A model generated the notes under the pieces. It was not told the origin of the DNA, ran no database searches, and was given only the letters and a program-made list of their open reading frames with translations. This document shows, in pieces, positions 17,324 to 25,583 of a stretch of 64,000 bases of DNA (the first letter of the stretch is position 1; every line of letters begins with the position of its first letter). Source of the stretch: Pedobacter antarcticus (GTDB lineage: Bacteria > Bacteroidota > Bacteroidia > Sphingobacteriales > Sphingobacteriaceae); assembly GCF_900112985.1 (NCBI RefSeq), contig NZ_FONS01000003.1, positions 124,001 through 188,000 of the forward strand, read 5' to 3'. The translations under genes were made by a program, and so were the position numbers.

Positions 17324-19621
17324 TTATTTGATAACTACGTTTTCAAGATTTCTTTTAGGAGGCTCCGTTTTCAGCAAAGTCTTCACGAAGAAATCGCGTT
17401 TTTTTCGCCTTCCGTAAATTCCACCGTCACTATGTCCCATTCCAGGTACACATAAAAATTCAAAGTCTTTATTGGCCTTAATTAAGGCATCGGCTAAGCG
17501 GAAGGTAGACTCTGGTGGCACATTCTCATCGGCCTCCCCAACGATTAACAATAGATCTCCCTGCAGCTTTGCGGCATTCGTGATATTGGACTGTTCTCCA
17601 TAATGCGGCCCCACTGGATATCCCATCCACTGCTCATTCCACCATTGTTTGTCGATCCGGTTATCGTGACAACCACAAGCAGAAACAGCAGCTTTATAAA
17701 ATTCGGGATGAAACAATAGTGCACCGGTAGAATTTTGTCCGCCTGCGGAGGTTCCATAAATACCAACTCTGCTGATATCTGCCTGAGGATACTTTTTAGC
17801 AAGTTCTTTCATCCACAAAATCCGGTCTGGAAAACCAGCATCAGCAAGATTTTGCCAGCATATATCGTGAAAAGCCTTCGAACGGTTTGCCGTGCCCATA
17901 CCGTCTATTTGTACGACAATAAACCCCAGCTCAGCCATACTTTGCATTTCGCTGTAAGGCAGGAAGTTTTTAGGCACAAAACTGTCGTGCGGGCCTGCAT
18001 AAATATATTCGATAACTGGGTATATTTTATTAGGATCCATTTTGGAGGGCTGCCATACTACACCCCAGATATCGGTTTGTCCATCTCTGGCCTTGGACAC
18101 AAATACTTCAGGCAATTTGACTCCGGTTTTAAGGAAATCTGCAGTGGTACCTTCTTCTAATGTTAACACCGGTTTACTGTTGGCTACCTCTTTCAATACA
18201 GACACAGGGCCAACGTTAACCTGTGAATATGTATCAAGGTAATATTTGCGGTCGGGAGAAAAAGTTACCTGATGATTTCCTTTTTCGGGTGTTAAATCCA
18301 CTCGTCTCTTTCCGTCAAAAGCAATACGGTAGTGGTGAATGAAGTAAGGATCTTCACCACTGGTGATGCCACTTGCCCTAAACCACACCTCACGTTTAAC
18401 AATATCTACACTGTCGACCGCACGCACAACCCAATTGCCTTTGGTAACGGGCTGCTGTTTCCCGGTGATGGTATTTATCAGATAGAGATGATTATAGCCG
18501 TCTTTTTCGCTACTCCAGATCATCTCATTAGTTTCCGGCAGATATCGGGTATAAATACGATTTTCATAAATGAACGTTTTTGTTTGATCGTCAAGAATAT
18601 TCCGGGTTTTACCAGTCTGCACATCAACCTCTATTATACGGAAACGCTGATGTCCACGGTCTACTTTTTCATACGTGTAAAAACGGTTATCTCCCTTCCG
18701 CCAATGTAATTCAGGAGGGCCAAAAAAGTCAATAGGCTCTGCATTAACCTTAACCTGCTTGTTATAAATAACGTCAAATACAGTGGGTGTATAACTAGTA
18801 AAATCATCGCCGGGTTGTGCGTATTCACGTGATTTCAATTCTCCACGTGTGGTGCCTTCTACAGAACTGAGTACATAATGTACTTCCTTTATTTTTTTAG
18901 GGTCAATTCGGTAACCTACCAGCGTCTTACTATCCGGCGACCAGGTAAATTCTCCATAGGGCTTTTCTTTATTCCCATCGAAGGATAATTGCACTTCTTT
19001 ACCAGTCTCCAGGTCTTTTACATAAACATTGCCGCCCTTTAACAGCAATTGTTTCTTTCCATCTGGTGATTTCGACACTTCTGGAATAGCCTCCCAACGA
19101 GAACGATTACGTTGTAATGGTTTACCGGCATTGTAAATCTCGGTTAAAGTATCTGTGGTAGATGTATATTGATAATCTGCTAAATTTACTTTTAACCACT
19201 GATTATCCGTTTTCAAAATTACCTGGTCCGCTTTTTCATTGAAGAAAAGCTTCGTGATTTTGAGCCGGCCTGGATCTACCAATTTCGCTGTCGCTTTTTG
19301 CAGCACCAGTGCCATACGTTCGGAGTCAAAAGCTTTTTTGCGACTACCGGTACCAGCGTTTACATAAATATATTCCCAGTTTTTATCGGATAGATTTCTC
19401 TTATACCAAAATGACCGTTTGTCTGCCTGCCAGACCGGCAATATTTGGTTATTGAGTTCTACTTTTCGTAATAATGTGTCCAGCTGATCTGCTTCCTGGT
19501 AATTTAATGCCATTTGGATCGCATCAGGTTTATAGATGTTAAGGCTCTGCTGTGCATGTAGGGAGAGGCCGGATAAAGTGCAGCCGATTACGATAGTCGC
19601 TAAAAAAGACAAGTGCTTCAT
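17324..19621 (-). CDS. S9 family prolyl peptidase (DPP4-like)
   Basis: Secreted serine peptidase of the prolyl oligopeptidase family, most like dipeptidyl peptidase IV, which removes X-Pro dipeptides from N-termini. The signal peptide ends at LHAQ (about residue 24). A beta-propeller region occupies about 60-480, followed by the alpha/beta-hydrolase domain with nucleophile GTSAGG (Ser625), Asp in VGEADENVPPES and His in GMGHSDGG. The 765-residue length is typical. Its start overlaps the APC permease stop by 4 bp (ATGA), so the two are translationally coupled. Tolerance for hydroxyproline in the P1 position is an inference from the neighbours. Confidence 0.93.
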   Translation of the reverse strand: MKHLSFLATIVIGCTLSGLSLHAQQSLNIYKPDAIQMALNYQEADQLDTLLRKVELNNQILPVWQADKRSFWYKRNLSDKNWEYIYVNAGTGSRKKAFDSERMALVLQKATAKLVDPGRLKITKLFFNEKADQVILKTDNQWLKVNLADYQYTSTTDTLTEIYNAGKPLQRNRSRWEAIPEVSKSPDGKKQLLLKGGNVYVKDLETGKEVQLSFDGNKEKPYGEFTWSPDSKTLVGYRIDPKKIKEVHYVLSSVEGTTRGELKSREYAQPGDDFTSYTPTVFDVIYNKQVKVNAEPIDFFGPPELHWRKGDNRFYTYEKVDRGHQRFRIIEVDVQTGKTRNILDDQTKTFIYENRIYTRYLPETNEMIWSSEKDGYNHLYLINTITGKQQPVTKGNWVVRAVDSVDIVKREVWFRASGITSGEDPYFIHHYRIAFDGKRRVDLTPEKGNHQVTFSPDRKYYLDTYSQVNVGPVSVLKEVANSKPVLTLEEGTTADFLKTGVKLPEVFVSKARDGQTDIWGVVWQPSKMDPNKIYPVIEYIYAGPHDSFVPKNFLPYSEMQSMAELGFIVVQIDGMGTANRSKAFHDICWQNLADAGFPDRILWMKELAKKYPQADISRVGIYGTSAGGQNSTGALLFHPEFYKAAVSACGCHDNRIDKQWWNEQWMGYPVGPHYGEQSNITNAAKLQGDLLLIVGEADENVPPESTFRLADALIKANKDFEFLCVPGMGHSDGGIYGRRKKRDFFVKTLLKTEPPKRNLENVVIK

Positions 19622-21030
19622 AAATTTTTTCTTTTGAACTTTTCGATAAGGTAATAAACTGGAATGCCCAATAGAGTAATGATGAGACCAGGCCAGGTAT
19701 AATTGGGCTTATAAATCATGAGTAAGATACAAAAGGACATGCCCATCAGAATATAAATCAGTGGAAGGAACGGATATCCAAAAGCTTTATAGGGGCGATC
19801 TGCCTCAGGCCGTTTCTTGCGAAGAATGAAGATGCCAGCAATAGTTAACATATAGAACATGACTACCACAAAAGATATCATATCCAGAAGGTCGCCATAA
19901 CGTCCGCTTAAACACCATAAACTGGCAAATAAACATTGAATCCAAAGACCAAAAGCCGGTACAGCATTTTTATTCAATGTACCGACCTTTTTAAAGAATA
20001 AACCATCTTTAGCCATAGAATAATAAACGCGCGCGCCAGCCATAATAAGCCCATTGTTACAGCCGAAAGTGGAAACCATAATCATTAGGGCAATGATAAC
20101 TGTGCCCCAGCTTCCGAAGATTACCTTAGACGCGGTAACTGCGACCCGGTCTTTGTCTGCATAAGCCATGTCATGCAGCGATAAAACCCCGGTATACATC
20201 ATATTAGTTAATAAATATAAGATAGTGACGATGACGGTACCCAAAGCCAAACTAAGTCCGATGTTTCGCTTAGGATTCTGTATCTCTCCGGCAATAAAAG
20301 TGACATTATGCCAGGAATCGCTACTGAAAATCGAGCCAACCATAGCCGCAGCAATTGCCCCAAAGGCTGCCATGGTGGTATAAGTACCCAAATCGCCATC
20401 AACCGAAAGTGGTTGAAGTACCCATGCATTTTTCCAGTTAGTCGCCCAAATATCTTTGTCGAGAAAGATTAGACCAAACACAATTAATCCAAAAAGGCTC
20501 AACAGTTTAGTCAGTGTAAATGTGGTCTGTATAATTTTACCACTGTTCACTCCCCTGCTATTGATATAAGTGAGTAAAACAATTACGCCAATGGCAAGCA
20601 ATTGAGCGGGTGATACCTGTAGAAAACCGAAGTCGATAGCTATCAGATCTTCATTAAACACCGGGAGAAGATAAGCTGTAAATTTCGCAAAGGCGACACC
20701 TACCGCAGCAATCGTTGCGGTTTGGATGACGGTAAAAAAGCTCCATCCGTATAAAAAACTAATTACTGGATTATAGGCTTCTTTTAAATAAATGTATTGA
20801 CCACCAGCTTTGGGAAACATCGCGCTGAGTTCTCCATAACTCAAAGCGGCAGTAAGGGTCATAAAACCAGTAAGCAGCCAGACGATCATCAGCCAACCTG
20901 AACTCCCCACATTCCTGGTGATGTCGGCGCTAACAATAAAGATCCCAGAACCGATCATACTGCCAGCAACCAGCATAGTTGCGTCCATTAATTTTAAAGT
21001 AGGTTTAAATCGCGTGGTTTCGGACTCCAT
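19618..21030 (-). CDS. APC-family amino-acid permease
   Basis: Inner-membrane amino-acid transporter of the APC superfamily with about 12 helices. The first helix carries the substrate-binding GSMIGSGIFIV motif, the hallmark of LAT/APC members. TFGCNNGLIMAGARVYYSMAKDG and the late YPFLPLIYILMG block also fit. The 470-residue length is normal. It is coupled to the downstream DPP4-like gene by an ATGA overlap and sits 2 bp after the DUF885 gene. Within this locus it is a candidate importer or exchanger for proline or hydroxyproline, but specificity cannot be read from the sequence. Confidence 0.92.
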   Translation of the reverse strand: MESETTRFKPTLKLMDATMLVAGSMIGSGIFIVSADITRNVGSSGWLMIVWLLTGFMTLTAALSYGELSAMFPKAGGQYIYLKEAYNPVISFLYGWSFFTVIQTATIAAVGVAFAKFTAYLLPVFNEDLIAIDFGFLQVSPAQLLAIGVIVLLTYINSRGVNSGKIIQTTFTLTKLLSLFGLIVFGLIFLDKDIWATNWKNAWVLQPLSVDGDLGTYTTMAAFGAIAAAMVGSIFSSDSWHNVTFIAGEIQNPKRNIGLSLALGTVIVTILYLLTNMMYTGVLSLHDMAYADKDRVAVTASKVIFGSWGTVIIALMIMVSTFGCNNGLIMAGARVYYSMAKDGLFFKKVGTLNKNAVPAFGLWIQCLFASLWCLSGRYGDLLDMISFVVVMFYMLTIAGIFILRKKRPEADRPYKAFGYPFLPLIYILMGMSFCILLMIYKPNYTWPGLIITLLGIPVYYLIEKFKRKNL

Positions 21031-21032
21031 TT

Positions 21033-22850
21033 CTATTTAGGATTAGACAGGTTATAAAACTTCCATTGCGTAGTAAAATCTCTGGTAAGTACTTGGTTAG
21101 TGAGCGTAGCACGAATGAGTTCTACCGGAATCAGGTTCTCTTTCATCACAGCTTCATGGAATGCTGGGAAAGTCATTTTACCACTATCTACCAGTTCATG
21201 CCGCAAGGCTGTAATTTGTAAACCGCCTAACATATAGGCTACCTGATATAAGGGACTGTAATCGCCCTGAAAGGAACGTCGTACCTCTCCCTCAGCATTT
21301 GCGCGTTCATGGCCAACCCGATCGACCAGAAAATCTACACACTGTTTTGGGGTCCATTTATCCAGGTGGTAATTAAGGGAAAACAAGATGCGTGCACAAC
21401 GGTGCATGCGCCAGAACAGCATTCCAATTCTTTCTTCAGGCGTTTTGGCAAAGCCTTTTTCATAGAGCAAAAGTTCCCAGTATAGTGGCCAGCCTTCGAC
21501 ACTGAAAGGTGTAGTAAACATACTACGATAATTTTTAAACCGACTATTCATATAGTATTGGAGGTGATGACCTGGCAATAGCTCATGCTGTACAGTACCC
21601 CTGGAAAAGTAAGGATTATTGCCACGCATGCTCATTAGTTTATCTTCTTGAGTCATGGTATTGGTCGGGTAAGAAATACTGATCTCTTTACCACCGGTAA
21701 AAAAAGGATTGACCAGCTGGCGCTCTGGTGACATCATCACCATCCCCCAGGTTTCATTTGCCAGCGCTGGAATTTCCATTAGATTATTAGCCTTTATAAA
21801 ACTTAAAGCTTCTTCTTGAAGTTTAACAATCAGGGCTGGTTGTTCGCCTAGTGGTACATAAGAATTTTTCACCTTCTCCTGTGCCTGTTTCCAGTCTGCT
21901 CCAAAACCCATCTCTTTGGAAGCTTTCAACAACTCTGCATCACAGAAAGCAAACTCCTTTTCAGCAATTTTAATAAGGTCTTCTGGGCTATAAGGAATAA
22001 ATTCTGTCTGAAGCTGTCGTTCCAATTCAGCTTTTCCTACAGGAAGCCCCTTAATCCCATAATTGTTAGCTTCAGTGATCGACTGAAGCTCATCTTCTTT
22101 ACCCGACAAAAGTCTTTCATAGTCTGTTAAAGCCTTATCTAATGACTCGTATGGTTTAGGTACCCACCAGGTGAAATTGGGATCAAAGCCATTGTAAAAA
22201 ACATAGAAACTGTTTAATCGGGTTTTCAATCCCGAAAGCACTTTTTGAAGGTCTCTCTTATCGCCTTCGGTAATTCCCTGTAGTTTAAAATTCTTAATGG
22301 CTAGATAAACATCAGCAGTTAACCGGTTCATTTGCCCCGCAACTTCGATACCTTGTAACCGATCGCCCCTTCGTCGTTGTTTTTCTAACAAATAGATCTC
22401 CTGCGCAAATGGAAGAAATTTACTAATGACCTTCTCTTTCGATGATTCTATCGTTAAGAGATGAACGTTAGCACTAATCTCCTTTTTAAGCAGCAAATAA
22501 TCGATTTTACCGTAAATGCTGAAAACATCAAAATTGAGTGTTTTAAGTTGTTCTGAATAATTCCGGTTAACTTCCAGTAAACGTTTTCTTTGTTCTGGTG
22601 ACTTATAAACATGGGCAATGCGTTGGTAGAGACTGCCAGGATAGGTTATAAAAGGGGAGTAAAAATCTTCAATAGCAGCGATGTCGCTTTGGTAGGTGGC
22701 CATCGTGGTACCCATTTCACTAGTCTGTTCGTATAAGCTAGCCGGTATTTGTTGTTGAGCAAACACAAAAAAAGGCAATACAAGGAGATATGAAAAGCAA
22801 AGCAAGCCCCTGAAGAACCTGCTGCCTTTCAGCACATTTTTTATATACAT
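21033..22850 (-). CDS. DUF885 family secreted metallopeptidase-like protein
   Basis: Belongs to the DUF885 group, which I take to be zinc-peptidase-like: HELLPGHHLQYY (HExxxxHH) followed by EGWPLYWELLLYEKG supplies the expected ligands, as in M32/M3-like gluzincins. A signal peptide (VFAQ) indicates export. The start is placed at 22850 (MYIKNVLKGSRFFRG), which gives a compact signal peptide; a longer frame begins at 22883 and adds 11 residues of no obvious use. About 605 residues is usual for the group. It lies between the AraC regulator and the APC permease in one operon. A role in trimming peptides is likely, but the cleavage preference is unknown. Confidence 0.85.
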   Translation of the reverse strand: MYIKNVLKGSRFFRGLLCFSYLLVLPFFVFAQQQIPASLYEQTSEMGTTMATYQSDIAAIEDFYSPFITYPGSLYQRIAHVYKSPEQRKRLLEVNRNYSEQLKTLNFDVFSIYGKIDYLLLKKEISANVHLLTIESSKEKVISKFLPFAQEIYLLEKQRRRGDRLQGIEVAGQMNRLTADVYLAIKNFKLQGITEGDKRDLQKVLSGLKTRLNSFYVFYNGFDPNFTWWVPKPYESLDKALTDYERLLSGKEDELQSITEANNYGIKGLPVGKAELERQLQTEFIPYSPEDLIKIAEKEFAFCDAELLKASKEMGFGADWKQAQEKVKNSYVPLGEQPALIVKLQEEALSFIKANNLMEIPALANETWGMVMMSPERQLVNPFFTGGKEISISYPTNTMTQEDKLMSMRGNNPYFSRGTVQHELLPGHHLQYYMNSRFKNYRSMFTTPFSVEGWPLYWELLLYEKGFAKTPEERIGMLFWRMHRCARILFSLNYHLDKWTPKQCVDFLVDRVGHERANAEGEVRRSFQGDYSPLYQVAYMLGGLQITALRHELVDSGKMTFPAFHEAVMKENLIPVELIRATLTNQVLTRDFTTQWKFYNLSNPK

Positions 22851-22898
22851 TTTACAAGAATTTAGACAGTAGCACTGTCTCATTAAAAATGAAGATTG

Positions 22899-23798
22899 TT
22901 AAGCAGACAAGCGATTAACCTTACTTACATTATTGTAGGCATCCACGTATGCTCTCGGCGATTGACCAATGATGTTTTTGAATACCCTGTTAAAATTGGT
23001 AATGCTATTGAAACCTGATTTATAGGCAACTCCAGAAATGCAATCTGTTTTACTGCTGGCGATCAGACTTTTGCAGGCGTCATTAATTCGAACCTCATTG
23101 AGAAAGGACACAAAGGTATGGCCGGTGTGTTTTTTAAAATACCTGCAGAAAGCCTGAGGTGTCATATAAGCAGCATTCGCGATATCTTCCAGCGCAATTT
23201 GATTGTTGTAATTACGCATGATATAGTTAAGGATGTTACTGAGCCTGACACCTTCCGTTTCCGAAATATCAGATGAATACAATTGTGAACACAACGGTAC
23301 CACCTGCTCTTTAATACTATGCAGGCTATTTAACAAATCGACGAGGTTAAACAGGACATCTGTACCTGAAGCTTCATGCACCTGGGATACCTTTGTCGTG
23401 ATCTGGGCAGCATAATCTGAAGGGATAATGAACCCGTGTTTATTATTTCTCAGAAAAGTACTGATTATATTCATCTCCGGCAGGTTAAACAATCCACCCA
23501 AAACGCCCGAAGGGTTAAAGTACAGGGAACAGGCCTCTATATTTTTATCTTCATCAGTAAAGTATTCCGGGTTAGATTTAAATAGATGTGGAAGATTAGC
23601 TCCAATTAAAAACAGATCGCCCGAACGAAAAGAGTGCATATTATTGCCTGCAATAAGGGTCCCCTCCCCTTTTTTCACCCAGGTAAGCTGCCATTCGTCA
23701 TGGCGATGAAGATACTGATAAAAAAAAGGCAGGTTGATGTGTTCGGATATCACGCTCTTATCATCCGGTACAAGCATTGTAAATGGAAGTACTTTCAT
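22899..23798 (-). CDS. AraC-family transcriptional regulator
   Basis: Has an N-terminal cupin-like sensor domain (about residues 20-120, with YLHRHDEWQLTWVKKGEGTLIAG and a DLFLIGANLPHLF block) and a C-terminal double helix-turn-helix (about 195-292, ending GVAYKSGFNSITNFNRVFKNIIGQSPRAYV). It heads the unit with DUF885, APC, DPP4-like and POT genes and is the only DNA-binding regulator inside the hydroxyproline locus. It is therefore the leading candidate to act at the shared 17-bp palindrome, which also stands 85 bp before its own start. The inducer may be hydroxyproline or a sugar; the sequence does not say. Its leader holds a 48-bp inverted repeat. Confidence 0.93.
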   Translation of the reverse strand: MKVLPFTMLVPDDKSVISEHINLPFFYQYLHRHDEWQLTWVKKGEGTLIAGNNMHSFRSGDLFLIGANLPHLFKSNPEYFTDEDKNIEACSLYFNPSGVLGGLFNLPEMNIISTFLRNNKHGFIIPSDYAAQITTKVSQVHEASGTDVLFNLVDLLNSLHSIKEQVVPLCSQLYSSDISETEGVRLSNILNYIMRNYNNQIALEDIANAAYMTPQAFCRYFKKHTGHTFVSFLNEVRINDACKSLIASSKTDCISGVAYKSGFNSITNFNRVFKNIIGQSPRAYVDAYNNVSKVNRLSA

Positions 23799-23823
23799 GG
23801 TTGGTTGGTTTGGTTTGGTTGAT

Positions 23824-23871
23824 TTAGGTTGTTAAACGTTAATATACAAATATTAACATTCAACAACCTAA
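23824..23871. repeat. 48-bp inverted repeat in the araC leader
   Basis: TTAGGTTGTT (23824-23833) is mirrored by AACAACCTAA (23862-23871), and inside it GTTAATA by TATTAAC around a 6-nt loop. In all about 19 of 21 possible pairs form. It lies between the 17-bp palindrome and the start codon of the AraC-family gene. It could be an autoregulatory site, an RNA structure in the 5' leader or a roadblock between susD and araC. No T-run follows, so a plain terminator is unlikely. Confidence 0.6.
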
Positions 23872-23882
23872 GACTGCATTAA

Positions 23883-23899
23883 ACCGGTTAATATCCGGT
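23883..23899. promoter_or_regulatory. Candidate regulon operator, site A (before araC unit)
   Basis: ACCGGTTAATATCCGGT, the most symmetric copy of a 17-bp palindrome found four times in the locus. It lies in the 170-bp gap between susD and the AraC-family gene, 85 bp upstream of the latter's start codon. Confidence 0.65.
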
Positions 23900-23968
23900 T
23901 ATACTTAGCTAAAATACGTCATTTTAACGTTTAATAAAAACATAATTATAATATCAAATAATTCCTGA

Positions 23969-25567
23969 TTAATATCCCGGATTCTGCTTTAAATTAGGGT
24001 TTTTAGAAATTTCATCTTGCGGGATTGGGAACAAACTACGGCTTGGCGCCTGCGGTGAGTGATTGAACCATTTCTTGGTAGAAAACACACCAAAACGAAT
24101 CAGATCCTGTCTGCGGTGTGCTTCGGCGGCAAACTCCCAACCTAACTCATCAAGAAAACGACCGAACTGTATGTCTGCACCACCGTTTACCGCATCAACT
24201 GTACCATCAGGTCTTTGTAATCCATATTGATAAACACTACCCTTTAACAAGTCAGCACCGGTAACGCTTGCTTTTGAAACATTTCCCTTAAATGCACGTT
24301 GTCTCACTTGAGTTACCAACGCAGCTGCTCCATTAGCATCTCCTGTTCTCAATAGGGCTTCTGCCTTCATCATAAGCACATCTCCATAACGTAAAAATGG
24401 AAAGTCATTATCCATATTGCCGGTTGCATTGGGTTTAATAACGAACTTCCCGATACGGTAACCTTGATTTCCAGCTGCTACAATTCCATCCAGACCACCC
24501 ATTCCTGGAACAAAATTAACATACGTAATGAGCACCTGCCCTGTTAAAGGGCTAACTTGAGGCCCCTGAATCCAAGTGTCTTTTAAACGGCTATCTTCTT
24601 TGTCATAGGTATTGATAAACTGGGGTACAGCACAGTTTCCACCCCAAGGTTGGGCAGTCATCTGAAATACTGCCTGGCTCAACGGATCCAGCGTTTTCAA
24701 ATGGATTTGGTTGCCTTTACCATAAATTTCATCATAAGGTATTGCAAATATGATCTCTGAAGAATTCTGGTTGGTATAATTAAACGTGTCTGAATAATTA
24801 TTATCTAAACGATACTTCGCACTAGCGATAATATCGTCTGCTTCCCGGATACATTTAGCATATTCGGGGGTACCCACATAAACACCTGAATTAAGGTAGA
24901 TTTTGGCCAATAAGGCCTTTGCCCCCCATTTATTCATCCTACCGTAAGTAGTAGCGGCATCTTCACTGAGCATGGGTAAAACTTCGTTAAGTTCTTTAAC
25001 GACAAAGTCGTATACTTCTTTCCTGGTATTTTGCTTTGGCAGAGAAATATCTTTAAAATCGACTACGATCGGCACATTTCCATGATTGTCCATCAGCATA
25101 TAGTAGCCTAAAGCCCTGACTGCCCGAAGTTCAGCTGTGGCTGCACCTTTAATTTCTCCAAGATTCAACGTGCCTTCGTCCAATTGCGACAGCACTGTAT
25201 TTACCTTCGTAATCGCGGAGAAAGCGTTTTGCCAGGTATTATACGGTTGCCATTCCTGGGTTGTCCAGGTATGCTGATGCATGCGTCGATAAGTACCGGC
25301 GTCGTCCCATCCATTGGGGCGGACAGGGGTAATGATTCCATCAGCTGCTTCTTCCTGCAAATCGAAGTATCCCTGCCACCCACACATAACCGTTCTTAAC
25401 GATGCGTATGCTGGTGCCAGAATTGCCGGCAAATCCTTTTCTGTAGGTTGAAATTGAGAAGGGAGTACCTCTGAATAAACCTCTTCATCGAGTTTTTTAC
25501 AGGAACTGATCGTAACTCCACAACCCAAAACTCCAATAAATATATATTTAACAATATTCGTTTTCAT
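23969..25567 (-). CDS. SusD/RagB-family outer-membrane lipoprotein
   Basis: Surface lid of a SusC/SusD importer that captures oligomeric nutrients and hands them to the TonB-dependent channel. The lipoprotein signal is MKTNIVKYIFIGVLG... with Cys23 in ISSCKK. The start at 25567 is chosen because it gives this signal and follows the susC stop by 16 bp; a longer frame runs into susC. TPR-like helices and the C-terminal FGRFLDELGWEFAAEAHRRQDLIRFG block, ending FPIPQDEISKNPNLKQNPGY, are diagnostic for SusD. In this peptidase-rich setting the ligand may be a glycopeptide or peptide rather than a plain glycan. Confidence 0.95.
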   Translation of the reverse strand: MKTNIVKYIFIGVLGCGVTISSCKKLDEEVYSEVLPSQFQPTEKDLPAILAPAYASLRTVMCGWQGYFDLQEEAADGIITPVRPNGWDDAGTYRRMHQHTWTTQEWQPYNTWQNAFSAITKVNTVLSQLDEGTLNLGEIKGAATAELRAVRALGYYMLMDNHGNVPIVVDFKDISLPKQNTRKEVYDFVVKELNEVLPMLSEDAATTYGRMNKWGAKALLAKIYLNSGVYVGTPEYAKCIREADDIIASAKYRLDNNYSDTFNYTNQNSSEIIFAIPYDEIYGKGNQIHLKTLDPLSQAVFQMTAQPWGGNCAVPQFINTYDKEDSRLKDTWIQGPQVSPLTGQVLITYVNFVPGMGGLDGIVAAGNQGYRIGKFVIKPNATGNMDNDFPFLRYGDVLMMKAEALLRTGDANGAAALVTQVRQRAFKGNVSKASVTGADLLKGSVYQYGLQRPDGTVDAVNGGADIQFGRFLDELGWEFAAEAHRRQDLIRFGVFSTKKWFNHSPQAPSRSLFPIPQDEISKNPNLKQNPGY

Positions 25568-25583
25568 GATTCTATAATTAAAA

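Noticed and set aside
23799..23823. GGTT-rich tandem repeat just before the AraC-family start codon
   Set aside because: A short low-complexity run; irregular units (GGTTGGTTGGTTTGGTTTGG) and no sign of phase variation inside a coding frame.
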